DNA from: Crotophaga sulcirostris
Taxonomy: Eukaryota > Chordata > Aves > Cuculiformes > Crotophagidae
Reading direction: 5' to 3'
Assembly (NCBI GenBank): GCA_013397455.1
Contig: VYZB01000077.1
Coordinates: forward strand, 1,124,734-1,188,733
Length of the DNA: 64,000 nt
This document shows positions 26,301 to 38,500 of the stretch, piece after piece. The notes beneath the pieces were generated by a model, which ran no database searches, had not been told where the DNA came from, and saw only the letters and a program-made list of their open reading frames with translations. Each line of letters opens with the position of its first letter. Positions within the stretch are counted from its first letter, which is position 1. The translations under genes were made by a program, and so were the position numbers.

Positions 26301-27889
26301 TTACTTTCAATGTGAAACTGACTAGCAAAAATATTCTGACTTTTGCTGTGTAGTGGTTCAGACTAGTGATTTCTTGTAAGTGACATGGTTACAGCAGTGC
26401 TTTTAGGTCTACTATCAATACTCTACAGAAAATGTAGGTAGCTGACTTACTATGCACTGGACAGCACAAGTGCCCACAGAGGTCCACAGTCAGTCCTTGC
26501 ACCTTTGGGCAACCTTGCATGATGACTTGCAGTAAAGCTGGAGTGCTTGTCAAGATGCTGCAGAAGACACAGTCCTCCAGTGCATTACAGGCAGCAGGAG
26601 AAATCCCCATCATTTCCTTCTGCACTCATCACACAAGCAACTTCCTATACTAAAGTGAAATCTCCTAGGGGGCAAGACAACTTACAGAAAGACTATATCC
26701 AGGCAGCGAAAATTAATTTATTTCTACTGTTTATTCTGCTGTTACTATTAGTAAGCTGTTCAGTTGGCAGACTATACAATCCAAATTTTGGGTTGTTGCC
26801 TTTTTTGGGAAAAGGATAGAGTGATAGTACAGTCAGTTTGCTAGATAAAACAGAATTTTCTCTTTTGTGCCACTTGCAGCTACTACTTATAGCTGCTACT
26901 GTCTGCACCATTCATAGCTGCTATCATCATGCAAACTGCACTTCTCACTTTGACTCTTTGGGCTTTATTTTGTTATAGTTTTATAACCATAGCTTCAGAG
27001 GTGGGAACAGGCAAAATACTGATGTTACTGATCAGGCATTTATGGAATATTTCTTACATCTTCACCTAACATGCACCAAACAGCAGGTTTTGGTTATTTT
27101 ATTTATTCGTATGTAGTGCAGACAAGGGTCTCAGGTAAGTGACCTATATGAGAGGTGAGAGTGGCCATTTGAGAAGACAGGATATAGGCTTAGCAACCTT
27201 AAAAACAGAGCATCTTAGCCTTGTGTGAAGTTGTGAATTCATCACAATTCATCAGTTTACTGTTATTTGATTTTACCCATTAAGTAAAGTGATTGAAAAC
27301 TTATTTCTAGTTCATAGATTCATGTTTTTAAATTAGAGTAGGAAAGAAATCTGCTGACACTACAGGTAATTACTCCAAAAAAAATCATTGTTGCATCCAC
27401 TCAGTCTCTTTCAAAGACACCTTAAACTTTCGGTGCAATTTATGACACTGGAACCATTTTCCATGCCTACCAGAGACAATTGGCACTGACTGGAGACCTT
27501 CAGATTCAGCTCATTGGCTAACAGCTTTTATTACTGGCAACTCTTTTTTTCTTAAAGGAGAAGAAACCTCAAGCTTTTCATAATTCTAGCTTTCCTAATG
27601 TCTATTTTTTCATCTGAGAATGAGCTGGAATGCATTTGGGTTTTTTCCTAAGAATACAGATAAAGTATTTGCAGGCATCTGATTTAAATTCACCAAATTA
27701 ACTTTTTTTTTGAAAGAAAAATGTTTGACTTTATATTTTCTATTTTACAAATAAACAAAAAACCATAAAAATGTGGGACAAATACTCAGTCTGAGGATAG
27801 GAAAAGATTTGTCCACATGACTCCATTTAGTAGTAGAAAGAGGGGTAATGCTTAACTGTGCATTTCTGTGAGGCCTTTGTTATTCTTGC
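26301..27889. other. Unique sequence, no gene seen
   Basis: AT-rich with short open frames only. No recognised repeat. Confidence 0.55.
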
Positions 27890-28390
27890 AATTAAACACT
27901 TACAATAAGCACTGTATATGTCTCCACTGGATCTTAATTTAATCCTCACCATTTGATGGCACGTCAGACCTCATCAATTTTACACCTTTTTTCCCCCTGG
28001 AATGAGTTTTCATTTACCAATTTCAATCCAATTACTCTTGCTCTCCCATTTCATTAGGCCTTGTAAATGTGATCCCACAATGCTGCTGTTAACGACTGCT
28101 AGCAAGACCTCATAAATATATTTTATAATTGATGGATGTTACATAACAAATTAATGCCTTAAAAATCATGCTGAAAGGCATTAGAGCACCAGTCCTGCTG
28201 CAGGAAGAAGTGAAAGCCTCCCTCTCCACATCTGGAAATAAATTCAGTTCAACAGTGTTTTCACTTGTTATTAAAACTTCTCTGTTTGCCTGTTGTGCTT
28301 GATACGTTATTAGAGATGGCAGCTGACATTTGACTGAAACTTACGGTCAATTACATATTCCTAACTCATGCTGAATTCAGAATTGTGTTG
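27890..28390. promoter_or_regulatory. Candidate conserved noncoding element (unproven)
   Basis: A 500-bp block free of recognised repeats, rich in homeodomain-style words (TTAATTTAATCC near 27934, TAATTGATGG near 28126, CCAATTACTC near 28030) and balanced in T and A. Stops occur in all frames. Blocks of this texture in vertebrate gene deserts are often deeply conserved enhancers, but I judge this by texture only, without an alignment. Confidence 0.25.
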
Positions 28391-28868
28391 ATGCAGGCTG
28401 AAAGTTAGCCTTAAAAAAAGACTAGAAAATATAAAATTTAGAAATTGTATGTAATAATACAAATTCGTACATTGCAACCCTGTAGAGGTCAAAATGGATA
28501 ATGATGAGCACATGTGCTAGTATTCAGAAAGTTCAGGTGGATTAGGAATACAGCTTCCTCAAGAATGACTGTGGTTTGGTTGCCCACTCAGTTGCTGTAG
28601 AGAGGCCACTGAAAGATAACCTCTGCCAGATCTGTGAGTATGTATTTTCAGGTCTGACCAAGTGGATTTGCACCAACCAGTCAACTTGGAAACAGATTCT
28701 TGGAGAGGATTAATATAAACATATAAGATAGGGTGAAAGAGATTCCTTTTCTATATCGTATGCAATGTATTAAACGTATAGTTTTGGAAAACCCTCAGCC
28801 ACATGTTTTATATGTCTGCTGTAAAGTTGTACATTTAGATCCTGACATGAGTGAGGCTGGGCATGCAA
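28391..28868. other. Unique sequence, no gene seen
   Basis: Nothing recognisable up to the CR1 boundary. Confidence 0.55.
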
Positions 28869-30235
28869 CCATAGAACCATAGAATAATTTGAGTGGAAGG
28901 GATCCCCAGAGGCCACCTAGTCCATTCTCCCACTCAAAGCTGGGCTAACTTCAAAGCTAGACCAGGTTGCTCAGAGCCTTTTGAACACATCCAAAAATAG
29001 AGATTCCACAATCTGTTTTAGTGCTTTATCACTTGCACTGTAAGTACTTTTTTCCTTATGTCTAGTGAGAGTTTTCCTTCCTGCCATTTGTGGCAATAAC
29101 CTCTTATTTTGTTGAAGTGTGCCTATGAAAAATGTCTGGCTCCATTTTCTCTGCAGACTCTCTGTAGATAGTTAAAAACTTGCAACTACGTCACATGATA
29201 ACCACAACCTTCACTTCTCCAAGCTAAATAATATTTCTTCCTTCAGTAGCCTTTTCTTATGCATAGTATTCACCAACCCCTCTCACTATTACTATGAATG
29301 TTCTCTGGACTCTCCAGTCTGTAGGCCTGTCTTTGTAGAAGGCACAAAAACTGGGCACAACATCCCAGTTGTGACCCACCACTGTCAGACAGAGGGACAG
29401 CTTCACAAAACCTGCAGGTTATTCACCTTCTGATGTAGTTCAGTATGCAGGCAACCTTCATTGCTGCAAGATTGCACAGCTGACTCCTGTTCAAACTGAC
29501 CCCCTCCAGGATCCCCTATCTGCTTCTGCAAATCTGCTTTTGATCGAGTTGGCCCCAGCCTGTACTGTACTCCTTAGGATTATTCCATGCCAGATATAGG
29601 ATATGGCATTTCCTTTGTTGAATTCCTTGAGGTTTCGCTGTACGATTGTCCCAGTCATTGATGAAGATACCAGAGAGCATGATGAAGATGAAGAGAACAT
29701 GAAGATAAACAGTACCATATCAAGACCTAAAGGATGGCATTCACAACCAAACACCATCTGGTTGTGTAACCTCTAACTTTTGCTCTCTTTGCCCGAGTGT
29801 CTTTCCAGTTTTTCAGACACATTATAGTCTATGTCTTCCCAGACACTGAGTTTAGGATGAACATCATCCTCCTCACTGGTTTTTAGTATGGGCATGTCAT
29901 TTGTTATTTTCCAGTAGGCAGGAGGCTACCACAATCGTTACAACCTTATCAAATGACTTTCAATAACTCAGGTCAGGGTGGATGATTCTTGTCCTTTGAG
30001 GATGCTGTCCTTGCAGACTGGCCAGCTCTCCATGGCTCCTTTGTCTCATACAGAATCCTCCTACCAGTTCTCTGAACTCAAAATCTAGTCTCCTTAAGTA
30101 CAGGGCTGGTTGTCTTGCTCAGTTCCCTCTGAATCTTAAACACTACAGTCTCCTTGTCAGTGACAAAGTTATGATATCTCCAACCAGTTCTACCTTAATC
30201 ATGAGTGGCAGGTCCACAAAGAGTAAAGCTTTCTG
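28869..30235 (-). mobile_element. Long decayed CR1 LINE, 3' part of ORF2 and 3' UTR
   Basis: The longest transposon in the window, in antisense orientation. The left edge shows the octamer tail (CATAGAACCATAGAAT) and the terminal 'GGAAGGGATCCCCAGAGG' word. Further right come 'CCAGGTTGCTCAGAGCC', 'TTCTCTGCAGACTCTCTG', 'CTTCTCCAAGCTAAATAA', 'TCTCTGGACTC', 'GGGCACAACATCCCAGTTG', 'TTGATGAAGATACCAGAGAG', then more distant ORF2-like stretches around 30070 to 30220. Numerous indels and stops interrupt what was the 3' part of the reverse-transcriptase polyprotein reading frame. A likely internal deletion lies between about 29900 and 30060. The right-hand boundary is fuzzy: similarity fades after 30235. 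Confidence 0.85.
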
Positions 30236-30902
30236 TATTCAAGCCACTTCTTTGCGTAGGCAGCAAATGCCTCTTCTTGTAACCTTTGTCTGTCTTTCCT
30301 AATCAGCCTGTGGGTCCCAGCCTTTTCCAAGACTGAGACAGCATTCTTTATTGTATTTTTATGCACATTTTCTCTGTTTTGTTACCAAAGAATCTCAAGC
30401 TGAACCATCAACAACTGCTTGTCTAAAATAAATCCAGAACACATTCCTCATTTTTATCCCTACTTTTCTGTCACACATGTCATTTGGACAGTGGGATGTA
30501 AGCACAGGGGCTCGTGTCTTGCCTGTCAGGCATGCTGAGTTTTATATAACGCACCAAATTCTCCTCTGATAAATCTTCATTGCAGTCAGCCACTGCATCA
30601 TTCAAGGCCTCTGTGACAACCCTCAGTTGTAGTCAATCCACAGAATTACTACAGGTATTCCATCTGTGCAGAAGGCTTGTCTGTGTATGTTTCCTTGATT
30701 TATTTTTTCCCTGCACAGAAAATCTCCGATACATCATTTACCATGAAACTGGCTGTTACAAGAGATGAGATTATGAAGAATAATTACTAACAGAAGCAAG
30801 TTGCTTAAAAATCATTAATTTAGCTCAATGAAAATCGTTATTAATCTTCTCTTGAGAAGAGCAATCTGTATTTCGGGTCTACAATTTTTTCCTTTCAGTT
30901 AT
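30236..30902. other. Unique sequence, possibly with faded CR1 at its left
   Basis: It may hold further unrecognisable CR1 ORF2 sequence at its left end. Otherwise no gene or repeat is seen. Confidence 0.45.
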
Positions 30903-30937
30903 CCTTCTTTTCCTTCCTTTCCTTTCCTTTCCTTTCT
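30903..30937 (+). repeat. (CCTTT)n pentanucleotide microsatellite
   Basis: Four clean CCTTT units at 30916..30935 inside a longer pyrimidine tract. Confidence 0.9.
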
Positions 30938-33900
30938 GTATTCATCGTCAGCGTCAAAGTTGATACTTGAAGATTTGTCCAGTGGTGTTGCTTCAGGCTT
31001 TAGCTGTCAAACAAATTTAAGGGATTATGTGTAGATAATAGGAGCAATACTGTTTCCAGAGGTCTAATAAATCAGAGCAGCTGTCCTCTGCCAGAGACTC
31101 CACTGCGATCCTGCATGTAGACTGCAAGATCCAGCACACCTGCACACCAGGAAAGGAGTGGTTTTAAGTCCTTGGGCTGTTCTAATGATATTAAATAGAC
31201 CATTTAGTACTGAATGAAAATTCCGTGGTTGTTCCTGGTGAACAATTACTGTTAGAACAAGCCGGGCTCTTTCATGGAAAAAAAAGTTTCTGGCCTGTCA
31301 TAAATAGACAACCACAGCATAACTTTCTCAGCCCCTGACATAAACTATTACTAGACTTGGGCTAATGTTGAAACAAATATTTTTATTCACTTCTGCCCAA
31401 GTAAACCTTATGGATCAGTCAAAAGCTCAATTAAACAACAAAATGTTTATCTATCTTTTCAGCATATTATTTTAATTTTTCTTGCTTTCAAATCCAATTT
31501 ACTCTAAACAAAAATGAATGATCATTACCTTCTAAAGAACTACTCACACTATTTTGTGAGTACAAAATTACACAATATTAGTTTACTGAGAAGGAATTCC
31601 ATCATTATACTTAACAGTTGAAATTTTATTAGAACTGAAAAAACCCCACCCAAACTGTACTCCTCAACCTCACTGTCCCACAGATTTGCAAAGCACTCAA
31701 ATCTTTCCAGCCAATATTTAATTTTGAAAATAAACATTTATATGGACATGTGAAAGTGGAATTTAAGAGAGATTTTTAAAATTTCGTTTCTGTAAAACCA
31801 CTCATCTTCTTTAAAATATAATATTTGTTGAGCGCACAGCATACTATTAGAACTAGGGATAACAACTTATATTCAGAGGGCAAAGTAACTTCAACCCACC
31901 CCCCTTCCTACTATACAGGATAATCCTAAAGAAAAAAAAAAGTCCTTTTCTGAAAATAATATTGTGTCAGATTTTGGCAGCTTCCAGAATGTTAACTGTT
32001 GTAAAACAATAGAGACTTTCCTAATAATGTCTGCTATCCCATATCTGAATTAAGGCTTTGTTAGTATTTATACACAAATATGTCGTATTAATCTGTGCAT
32101 CTGTGACCCTAAGCATAGCTAGTACATTTGCCTATCTTCACAGGAATTTGGAGTATTGTGGGAATATTGTAGACAGGAAGTTGGAGTATTATAATTCCTG
32201 TTAAAAGTGGTTTGGGAATATTTTTTTAAGAGATGTCATGAAGAAGTGCATCTAAAAAGACATCTGTTAGAGCATCCCACAAGGTCTATGAATCTGTACC
32301 AAAGTAAAGTGTATCAAGTTATCTCCTTTTGATAGACAATCAGTACACCTGAGAGCCAGCCTTTTCTGACAGGGCCATTTCATCTGATAGAGTATCAAAT
32401 GGCTTGTTGATTATTCTGACTTCAAAGGCCAACGGTGCTGATATCTTCAAGGTGGTCTGTAATGCCTGAGTGATGAGGCCACCTGTCAATGTGACTGCAA
32501 AATTAAAGAGAATCTGTTGGGAAATGGAGGGTAAACTTCCTCTCCCTCAGATTAACCTGATTAGCCTTGAACAATTTAACTTCTACAAATCAGTTTCATA
32601 AGTATGGGAAAATTATTTATCAGTGGTTCCTTTTTTTTTACTGGGAGTGGGGGGGAAGCTCTTTATGGTGAGCAGTTCTGTAAAATGTGCTCACCTACTT
32701 CAGAACCAGGTTTCCACTCACTGAGTTACAAAATAAAGAAAATTCCTCTTCACTTCAAATAATATTTGAAATTATTAGTTTGTTTTGAATTATAAATATA
32801 AACATTCCCCTGACACCTTGTTCTCTTTGCTTGTTTTGATGAAAATGCTCTCTTGAAAATATTAGGAAATAAGTAAGATAAAATGATTTCATTTATTGAA
32901 TAATAAGCTTGTGACAAGTAATAATTTCTTAGCTAAAAATAACTACATTATTTTAAACTTTCTGTCAGGAAGGGGAACAATATTTTGTGTTTGAGGAGGA
33001 AGATAAAGGAGGGAACACAGGCTGACCTTCTCTCTTCTCATTGAAATAGAGAAGAAACCATTAAGAACCATTAAGGTACCTGTGAAAGTGGGGATTATGT
33101 GTTGCAATATGGAGCATTTTTCTGCTTTTCTTTGCCTGTTATCATAAGTAAAGCAGGAGGCTTCAGGCGGAACCTTAGTGTTAGTGGATTAATTCAATTT
33201 ACTGATGCTTAGGCTGTCCCATGTCGCTCCTCTCCCAAGAAGCCAGTGACTATCCCTGTCGTGACCAGGAGGGCACCCACTCCACAGCTGAAATAGAGAC
33301 ATCTCCACCATCTGACAATCTCTGAGCACTTGTTCAGAGTGCAGATGTGTGTCAGGTCACCTACTCAGGCTGCCTAAACTTTGTTTTAAAGACAGTTGTG
33401 TGTTAAAAAATGGGACTGTTATGTTCAGCCTTCCAGTGTCCCCTTTGCAGTCCACCGTTTCAGGGAGTTCAGGCAGATCTGCTGTTAAGTCTTAACAGTC
33501 ACAGTCGCAGCAAGGGAAACACTGCAGCCACTCAGTAAAAAGTTTGCCCATGTAAATACTTAGTTCCATATATAGCAGATGACTTTAACAAGCTATCCAT
33601 CAGAAATAGAGGCCTCACCTGCCAGTCAGATGCTTTGCATCTCTGAATCATAATCCCTTGCAGGGTGTAAATAGTCATAAAGGAGGCAGAGCAGAGAAGA
33701 GTAATGTTGCCATGAGAATAAACGTACAAACTAGTCTTTAATATATTTTGGCTGAAAACATGTAGGGTTATTTTCAAATGTTACCTGCTTAGTTACTGAC
33801 AGGGATTATGCGGCATGATTGCCTCCAGCAACAGCACAGCCCTGCCCTATCTGTTCAGCCTGCCCTGGGGACTGAGCACATACCCAAGTGTGCAGTCAGG

Positions 33901-34074
33901 GGGGTGTGAAAGGGTCTCACTATGCAGTGATCTCACTTCTGCACTGACAGAATCAGACCAATGTGTCAGGCTTGTTGTTCATGTGCAGATCAAGTGTATC
34001 TTGGCAGCTGTCTGTCACTGACCTTTTGAGCTGAAGTCCTTCCTTAAGATGACACCAAGGCCATGCAGTACATG
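30938..34074. other. Unique AT-rich sequence, no gene seen
   Basis: Short open frames only, longest 81 codons. A run of seven G at about 32650 and a duplicated AACCATTAAG word near 33055 are the only local oddities. Confidence 0.55.
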
Positions 34075-34132
34075 CGGATTTGATGACCCAAGAGGCTTCT
34101 TCCAGCCCTGTGTTCCAGCAACTGAAATGAGA
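34075..34132 (+). mobile_element. Possible short CR1 3' remnant
   Basis: The words 'GGATTTGATGACCCAAGAGG' and 'CTTCTTCCAGCCCTGTGTTC' resemble the last 40 bases of a CR1 3' end (GATGATCTTTAAGGTCCCTTCCAACCC type). The match is short and could be coincidental. Confidence 0.3.
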
Positions 34133-35005
34133 TTTTCCATATTGCAAACCTAAAAACTTCCTGGTTCAGAAGTGGATTTTCTGTAGATCTTTGTGAATGA
34201 GCTGGAATTTATCAACCCTGAAGAAGTTCTGTTAGCAACTTTTGATTTGTATAGTGGCTGTTTAATAAATCACCTTTACTATGTTTTGTACTTGGACCTG
34301 CACCACCTTTGAAATTTATAGTCAAAAGAATTGCTATTTTAATTGATACATTCTGGAGTGTGTACACATCTTGCTCATCGCTCCTCAGTAATGTCCTTTG
34401 GTTAAGCTGACAGTAAGCTTTGTGTACTATTGATTTACTTACACACTTAGTTTTAGAATATACTAAGCAGTGGGCATGAAGAGCAGCAGCACTACATTAC
34501 CGATATGCATATATGGCCCAGAGAGAGATTAGTACTTCTTCACTTAGCCCTCAATGGGAAATCAAGTGTAAACTGAGGCAGCCACCGCCTGTTGTCAGAA
34601 CAAGTGGTTCTCCTGAGCCAGAGCTAATGAGGTCTATTTTCTTCTAGGTTTTGATTGACTTCGTGTCTGAGAAATCTGATAGACATGTTTATGACATCCC
34701 TGTCATACGTTCATGCTCCTGTGACTGATAAGCTACACTGCGAGCTCCCTGTCACTGGAGGCATTCATCAGGCCTTTCACCTCTACCTGCCTATAATATT
34801 TGCAGGAATTGACTTATCACAAGAACAGTGTTCATTTGCCAGTCTTGACTGAAATCAGGCAACAGGTGCAGAAGCTACTGTGCAAAGAAGCGGGAAACAG
34901 AAATACAGATCTAAACATGCATTCACACAGAGACACAGTGATTGTGTAAGACTGACTCCAATGGGAAATCAACTTTAAATGACTAAAAATTCTTTTTTTC
35001 AGCAC
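34133..35005. other. Unique sequence with an exon-like segment, up to the LTR
   Basis: At 34648..34728 an open segment follows a good acceptor (CTATTTTCTTCTAG) and ends in TGA, the form of a terminal coding exon; see findings. The last five bases (AGCAC, 35001..35005) are the left target duplication of the adjacent LTR. Confidence 0.5.
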
Positions 35006-35382
35006 TGTACTCGTTTTGGCTAGAGTAGAGTTAATTTTATTCTTAGTCACTGGTATGGGGCTATGTGTTGGATTTGTGCTGGAAACAGTGACAATAATTC
35101 AAGGATGTTCTAGTTATTGCTGAGCAGTGTTCATACAGAGTCAAGACCTCTTCTTCTACTTATACTACCCCACCAGTGAGTAGGCAGGGTGTGCACAAAA
35201 AGATGGGAGGAGGCACAGCCAGGACAGCTGACCCCGACTGGCTGAAGGAATATTCCATACCATTTGGCATCATGCTGAACAATAAACTAAGAAAAAGTTT
35301 GGGCGAGGGACTGCTGCCCGAGGACTGGCTGGGCATGCTTGTCTTTCATGGGTTTTATTTCTCTCTCTTTTCATTACAAATT

Positions 35383-35397
35383 ATCATCATCATCATC
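35383..35397 (+). repeat. (ATC)5 microsatellite within the LTR
   Basis: Five perfect ATC units just upstream of the LTR polyadenylation signal. Related LTR copies carry an ATT-rich stretch at this place, so this is a local variant of it. Confidence 0.9.
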
Positions 35398-35401
35398 AAT
35401 T

Positions 35402-35407
35402 ATTAAA
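35402..35407 (+). terminator. LTR polyadenylation signal ATTAAA
   Basis: The hexamer ATTAAA lies about 130 bases before the LTR end, followed by the conserved AACTGTTCTCAATCCACAAG stretch. It is the expected 3' processing signal of the retroviral transcript. Whether it is used today is unknown. Confidence 0.55.
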
Positions 35408-35541
35408 CTGTTCTCAATCCACAAGTTTTCTCACTTTTACTCTTCCAGTTCTCTTCCCCCCATCTTGCTTGGTGCAGAGAGAGCAAGAAGCTGTGTGGTG
35501 TGGTGCTTATTTGCCAGCTGGGGTTAAACCATGACAAGCAC

Positions 35542-38500
35542 TGAAGAACAAAACTAGAGAGAAGAGAATGAAACAAAATTTAGCATAGCTGCTGACACAG
35601 GAAGTCAGGAGCAAAAGGAAGACACATACTCCTTCCTTTTGACTTATATCAAAAGTGAATATCAATCACTTCCTTATGAGCAGGGCAACAATGCCCATAG
35701 TAGTTGGCACACGCTAAAAACTGTCTTGAACTAAAAAGTTCATTAATTAGTACAATTAACCATGTGTCTGGAAACGGAACTGTAAACAAGGTTTTCATAA
35801 TGTGGCAACTAGCAGGCAAAACAAGAGTAAGTTCTCCAGCTGTCATCTGTAAGAGATGGGGCTCCTACTGCTCTGGCACACAAATAAATACATGTAAGGC
35901 CACAAGCATGAAAATATGCAGCCAATAAGGTGTGGGATACTGATAATTCAGTAACGGCACCAAGAAAGCTGAGTTTCTTCTTCCAGCAGTGGGCAGAGGA
36001 AAGCTCAGGGTTTCTGCTTAGTACTGTGCAGCAAGGTTCCCAGAGGAGGCGACCTTCCCACATGAATTAAAGCTACTGGAAAGAACTCCCTACAGACCAC
36101 CTCAAACTACACCCAGTTGGCCCTGCAGCACTTTGTGTTTTTCATATTGGACATACTTGACACAATTTTAGGGTTTAGGTTCACACTTCTAGCATGGGAT
36201 ATCAACTTCATTTGTCTTTTTCATTAGTGTTGGGATATTCCATTTTTTTAATTGAATTTTTTTCTTTCAGAAAGACATCAGAAAAATGTGAAAAGTTTAC
36301 AGATAGCATTTTGACTTCTCCTGTCTACTGTCACTCTCTTTCAGAAATGACTGCTAATAATTGGTGTCAAAATACCATCTGGATTCACTGAATAAAAGTA
36401 CGAAATAATTTTAAACTATTTTGAATAACTCATAGCATGAAAGGATGCATTTCCTAGGTCATGAGAAAATTAATTGCTAGTATGTGAGTGTTGGCCTTAC
36501 TTCCTGAAGCTCTACTGTCTTCAAAACTGTCATCTCATGCTGAAAACTGCCTTTAAATGCCAGTTTTCCTGCATGGAGAAGAAAAACTCTCTCTTCTTGT
36601 CCTTTCTAGTTTTGTCCTTGTGGTTCCAGAAGCAGAATTTTTTTATGTTCTTCTTGAATGTCTATTTTTCTTTCTGTTTTTACTAAGAAACTTTTTAAAA
36701 TAACATTCTATAATAGGAAATTGGTATAGTTATTTGCATGAATAGTATATTAGGCTCACTATTCTTTATCTGCTGCCCTTTAATTATTTTTCATTCTTTA
36801 GATTTTGGAAGTACTACACTGCTTTCTAGCTATTGTTATTTTTAATTCCAATGTCCTACTTCCTTTTACTTTCCAAACAAAATAGTTCTTGCATATTTAA
36901 TCTTTCCTCATATTGAGGTCTCTCCAGTTCCCATGACTTTAATTATTTGTGTTATTTTTTTCTTTAGATATAATCTGCATATTAGGCTTAAACTCTAAAA
37001 AATCAGTCATTGCCTCACTAACCTCTATTTAGTTTCCAGTACTTCTGCAGATGTTTTCTCACACTTCATTAGCCCAAATCTGGACACAAAAATGTCAGAG
37101 GAAGATTCTCCAAGCAGAGCTTCTCTTTTTATTTTATTTACCTTTTCTACTGCAGCTGAGCAACATACTCCATCCTCACCTATCTACTCCTCCAACCCCC
37201 TCAGTTCTTTTCTTTACCTCTACATTCCTCTCTTTACTCAGCAAGGTACAGTGTTACTATTTTTAGTTCCTGAATGCATCATTTAACATTTGCTCACATT
37301 GAAACTCATCAACTATTTCTTCAACCATTCTCCTAATGTGTTTACATATCATAGAGAACAATCTATACCACTTAAAGTATTAATGTTACTTAAGATATTG
37401 CTCTCGTCAGCAAAGGTTGCCAGTGTGTAGAAAGATCATTAGAATCAACTGCTGACACCTCTTCCCTGACTTAATACAGAAGGGATGGGATCAGAGATTT
37501 ATTGTCTAATAGTTAAAAAGAGCTATCTGGTGTAAATTAAAGAAAAAACAATTAACTCCATCATTACAAACAAATGCATCTGAAATGTGTTATAACCACA
37601 GAAGCAAGTGGGAGATACTTCCAGTTCTAACTAGCTTTATAATTACATCAAAAAAAGTGTCCCAGCAGCTTATTCAGACACAAGCAGAAGTAATTCTGGT
37701 TTGTTGGTTGACATGTAAAGCAGGAGACTTACGAAGTAAATGTTCTATAGGGGAAACTTCAAGTAAAGGATGATGCATGTGTGTGTATAAATACCTACAT
37801 GTACACAAAATAACTTCTTGTTTTCCTGTCCTAAAACTCTATCTTTACACATTGCTGACTGAGGAGAATCTTTCATTTGTTTGGTGTGAAGCAGTTTCTT
37901 TAAGAGAGTACACACAAACACATCTCCCTCCTGACAGCATTACATATGTGCATCTTTCTTTCTGTTCCCTACAAGCAGATGCAGAATGTCCTATAGTTGA
38001 TGCAATACTGAATGCATTGTTCTTGCTCCAGGGCACCTGCTACCAGATGCGTGCCAGCTCTCTGTCCTAGATGCTTGCTTTTCAGAGGAGGCACCGGCAC
38101 CTAAGGACAGGAATGAAGATCATCATCCTTGCGAGCAGATAAGCTCCTTGTTTATGTCTACTAAATGTCAGTAAGTATTTGGAGTGATGAAAAAAAGGAG
38201 GTTTTGAGCATCAGAGTGAAAAAATGGAGAACCTGAGGTCCCTGCAGAGCTGTAGTTTCTTTGCTAGAGTTTTGATCTCGTGTGACTACACGTTGCTCGA
38301 ATTCTTCTTTAGGTATCTACATGCTTTTCTGAATCAGCCTTTAGTGAAAACAAAAGTGGCTGTGACTGAAACATGTCTAGCTTTCGCATGTGAAATATTA
38401 TTTTCTCCTTTGGCAAATGCCAGTAAATAATTTGCCACCTAATAACTCACCTATAGTTCAAGACAGAGTGGAACAGTCTTTTATTCCTGGAGACCCTTGC

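Larger units (their letters stand above)
35006..35536 (+). mobile_element. Solo LTR of an avian ERVL-type endogenous retrovirus
   Basis: A complete 531-bp solitary LTR. It begins TGTACTCGTTTTGGCTAGAG and ends GGGGTTAAACCATGACA, the TG...CA termini expected of a provirus. It is bracketed by a perfect 5-bp target duplication AGCAC (35001..35005 and 35537..35541), the length typical of class III ERVL. Internal landmarks of this common avian family are present: 'ATGGGGCTATGTGTTGGATT', 'TGCTGAGCAGTGTTCATAC', 'CCCCACCAGTGAGTAGGC', 'GGACAGCTGACCCCGACTGG', 'TATTCCATACCATTTGGCAT'. An ATTAAA polyadenylation signal lies at 35402..35407. No internal retroviral genes are present, so the provirus was reduced by recombination between its two LTRs. 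Compared with family members I recall, the middle (around 35335 to 35380) is shortened and diverged. Confidence 0.93.

Noticed and set aside
27310..27360. TTCATAGATTCATG as another old CR1 3' end
   Set aside because: Only the first dozen bases match. The diagnostic GAAGGGACC-type core that should follow is absent.
29491..29757. 88-codon minus-strand frame
   Set aside because: It lies inside the decayed antisense CR1 and runs across indels. It is a shadow of transposon sequence, not a gene.
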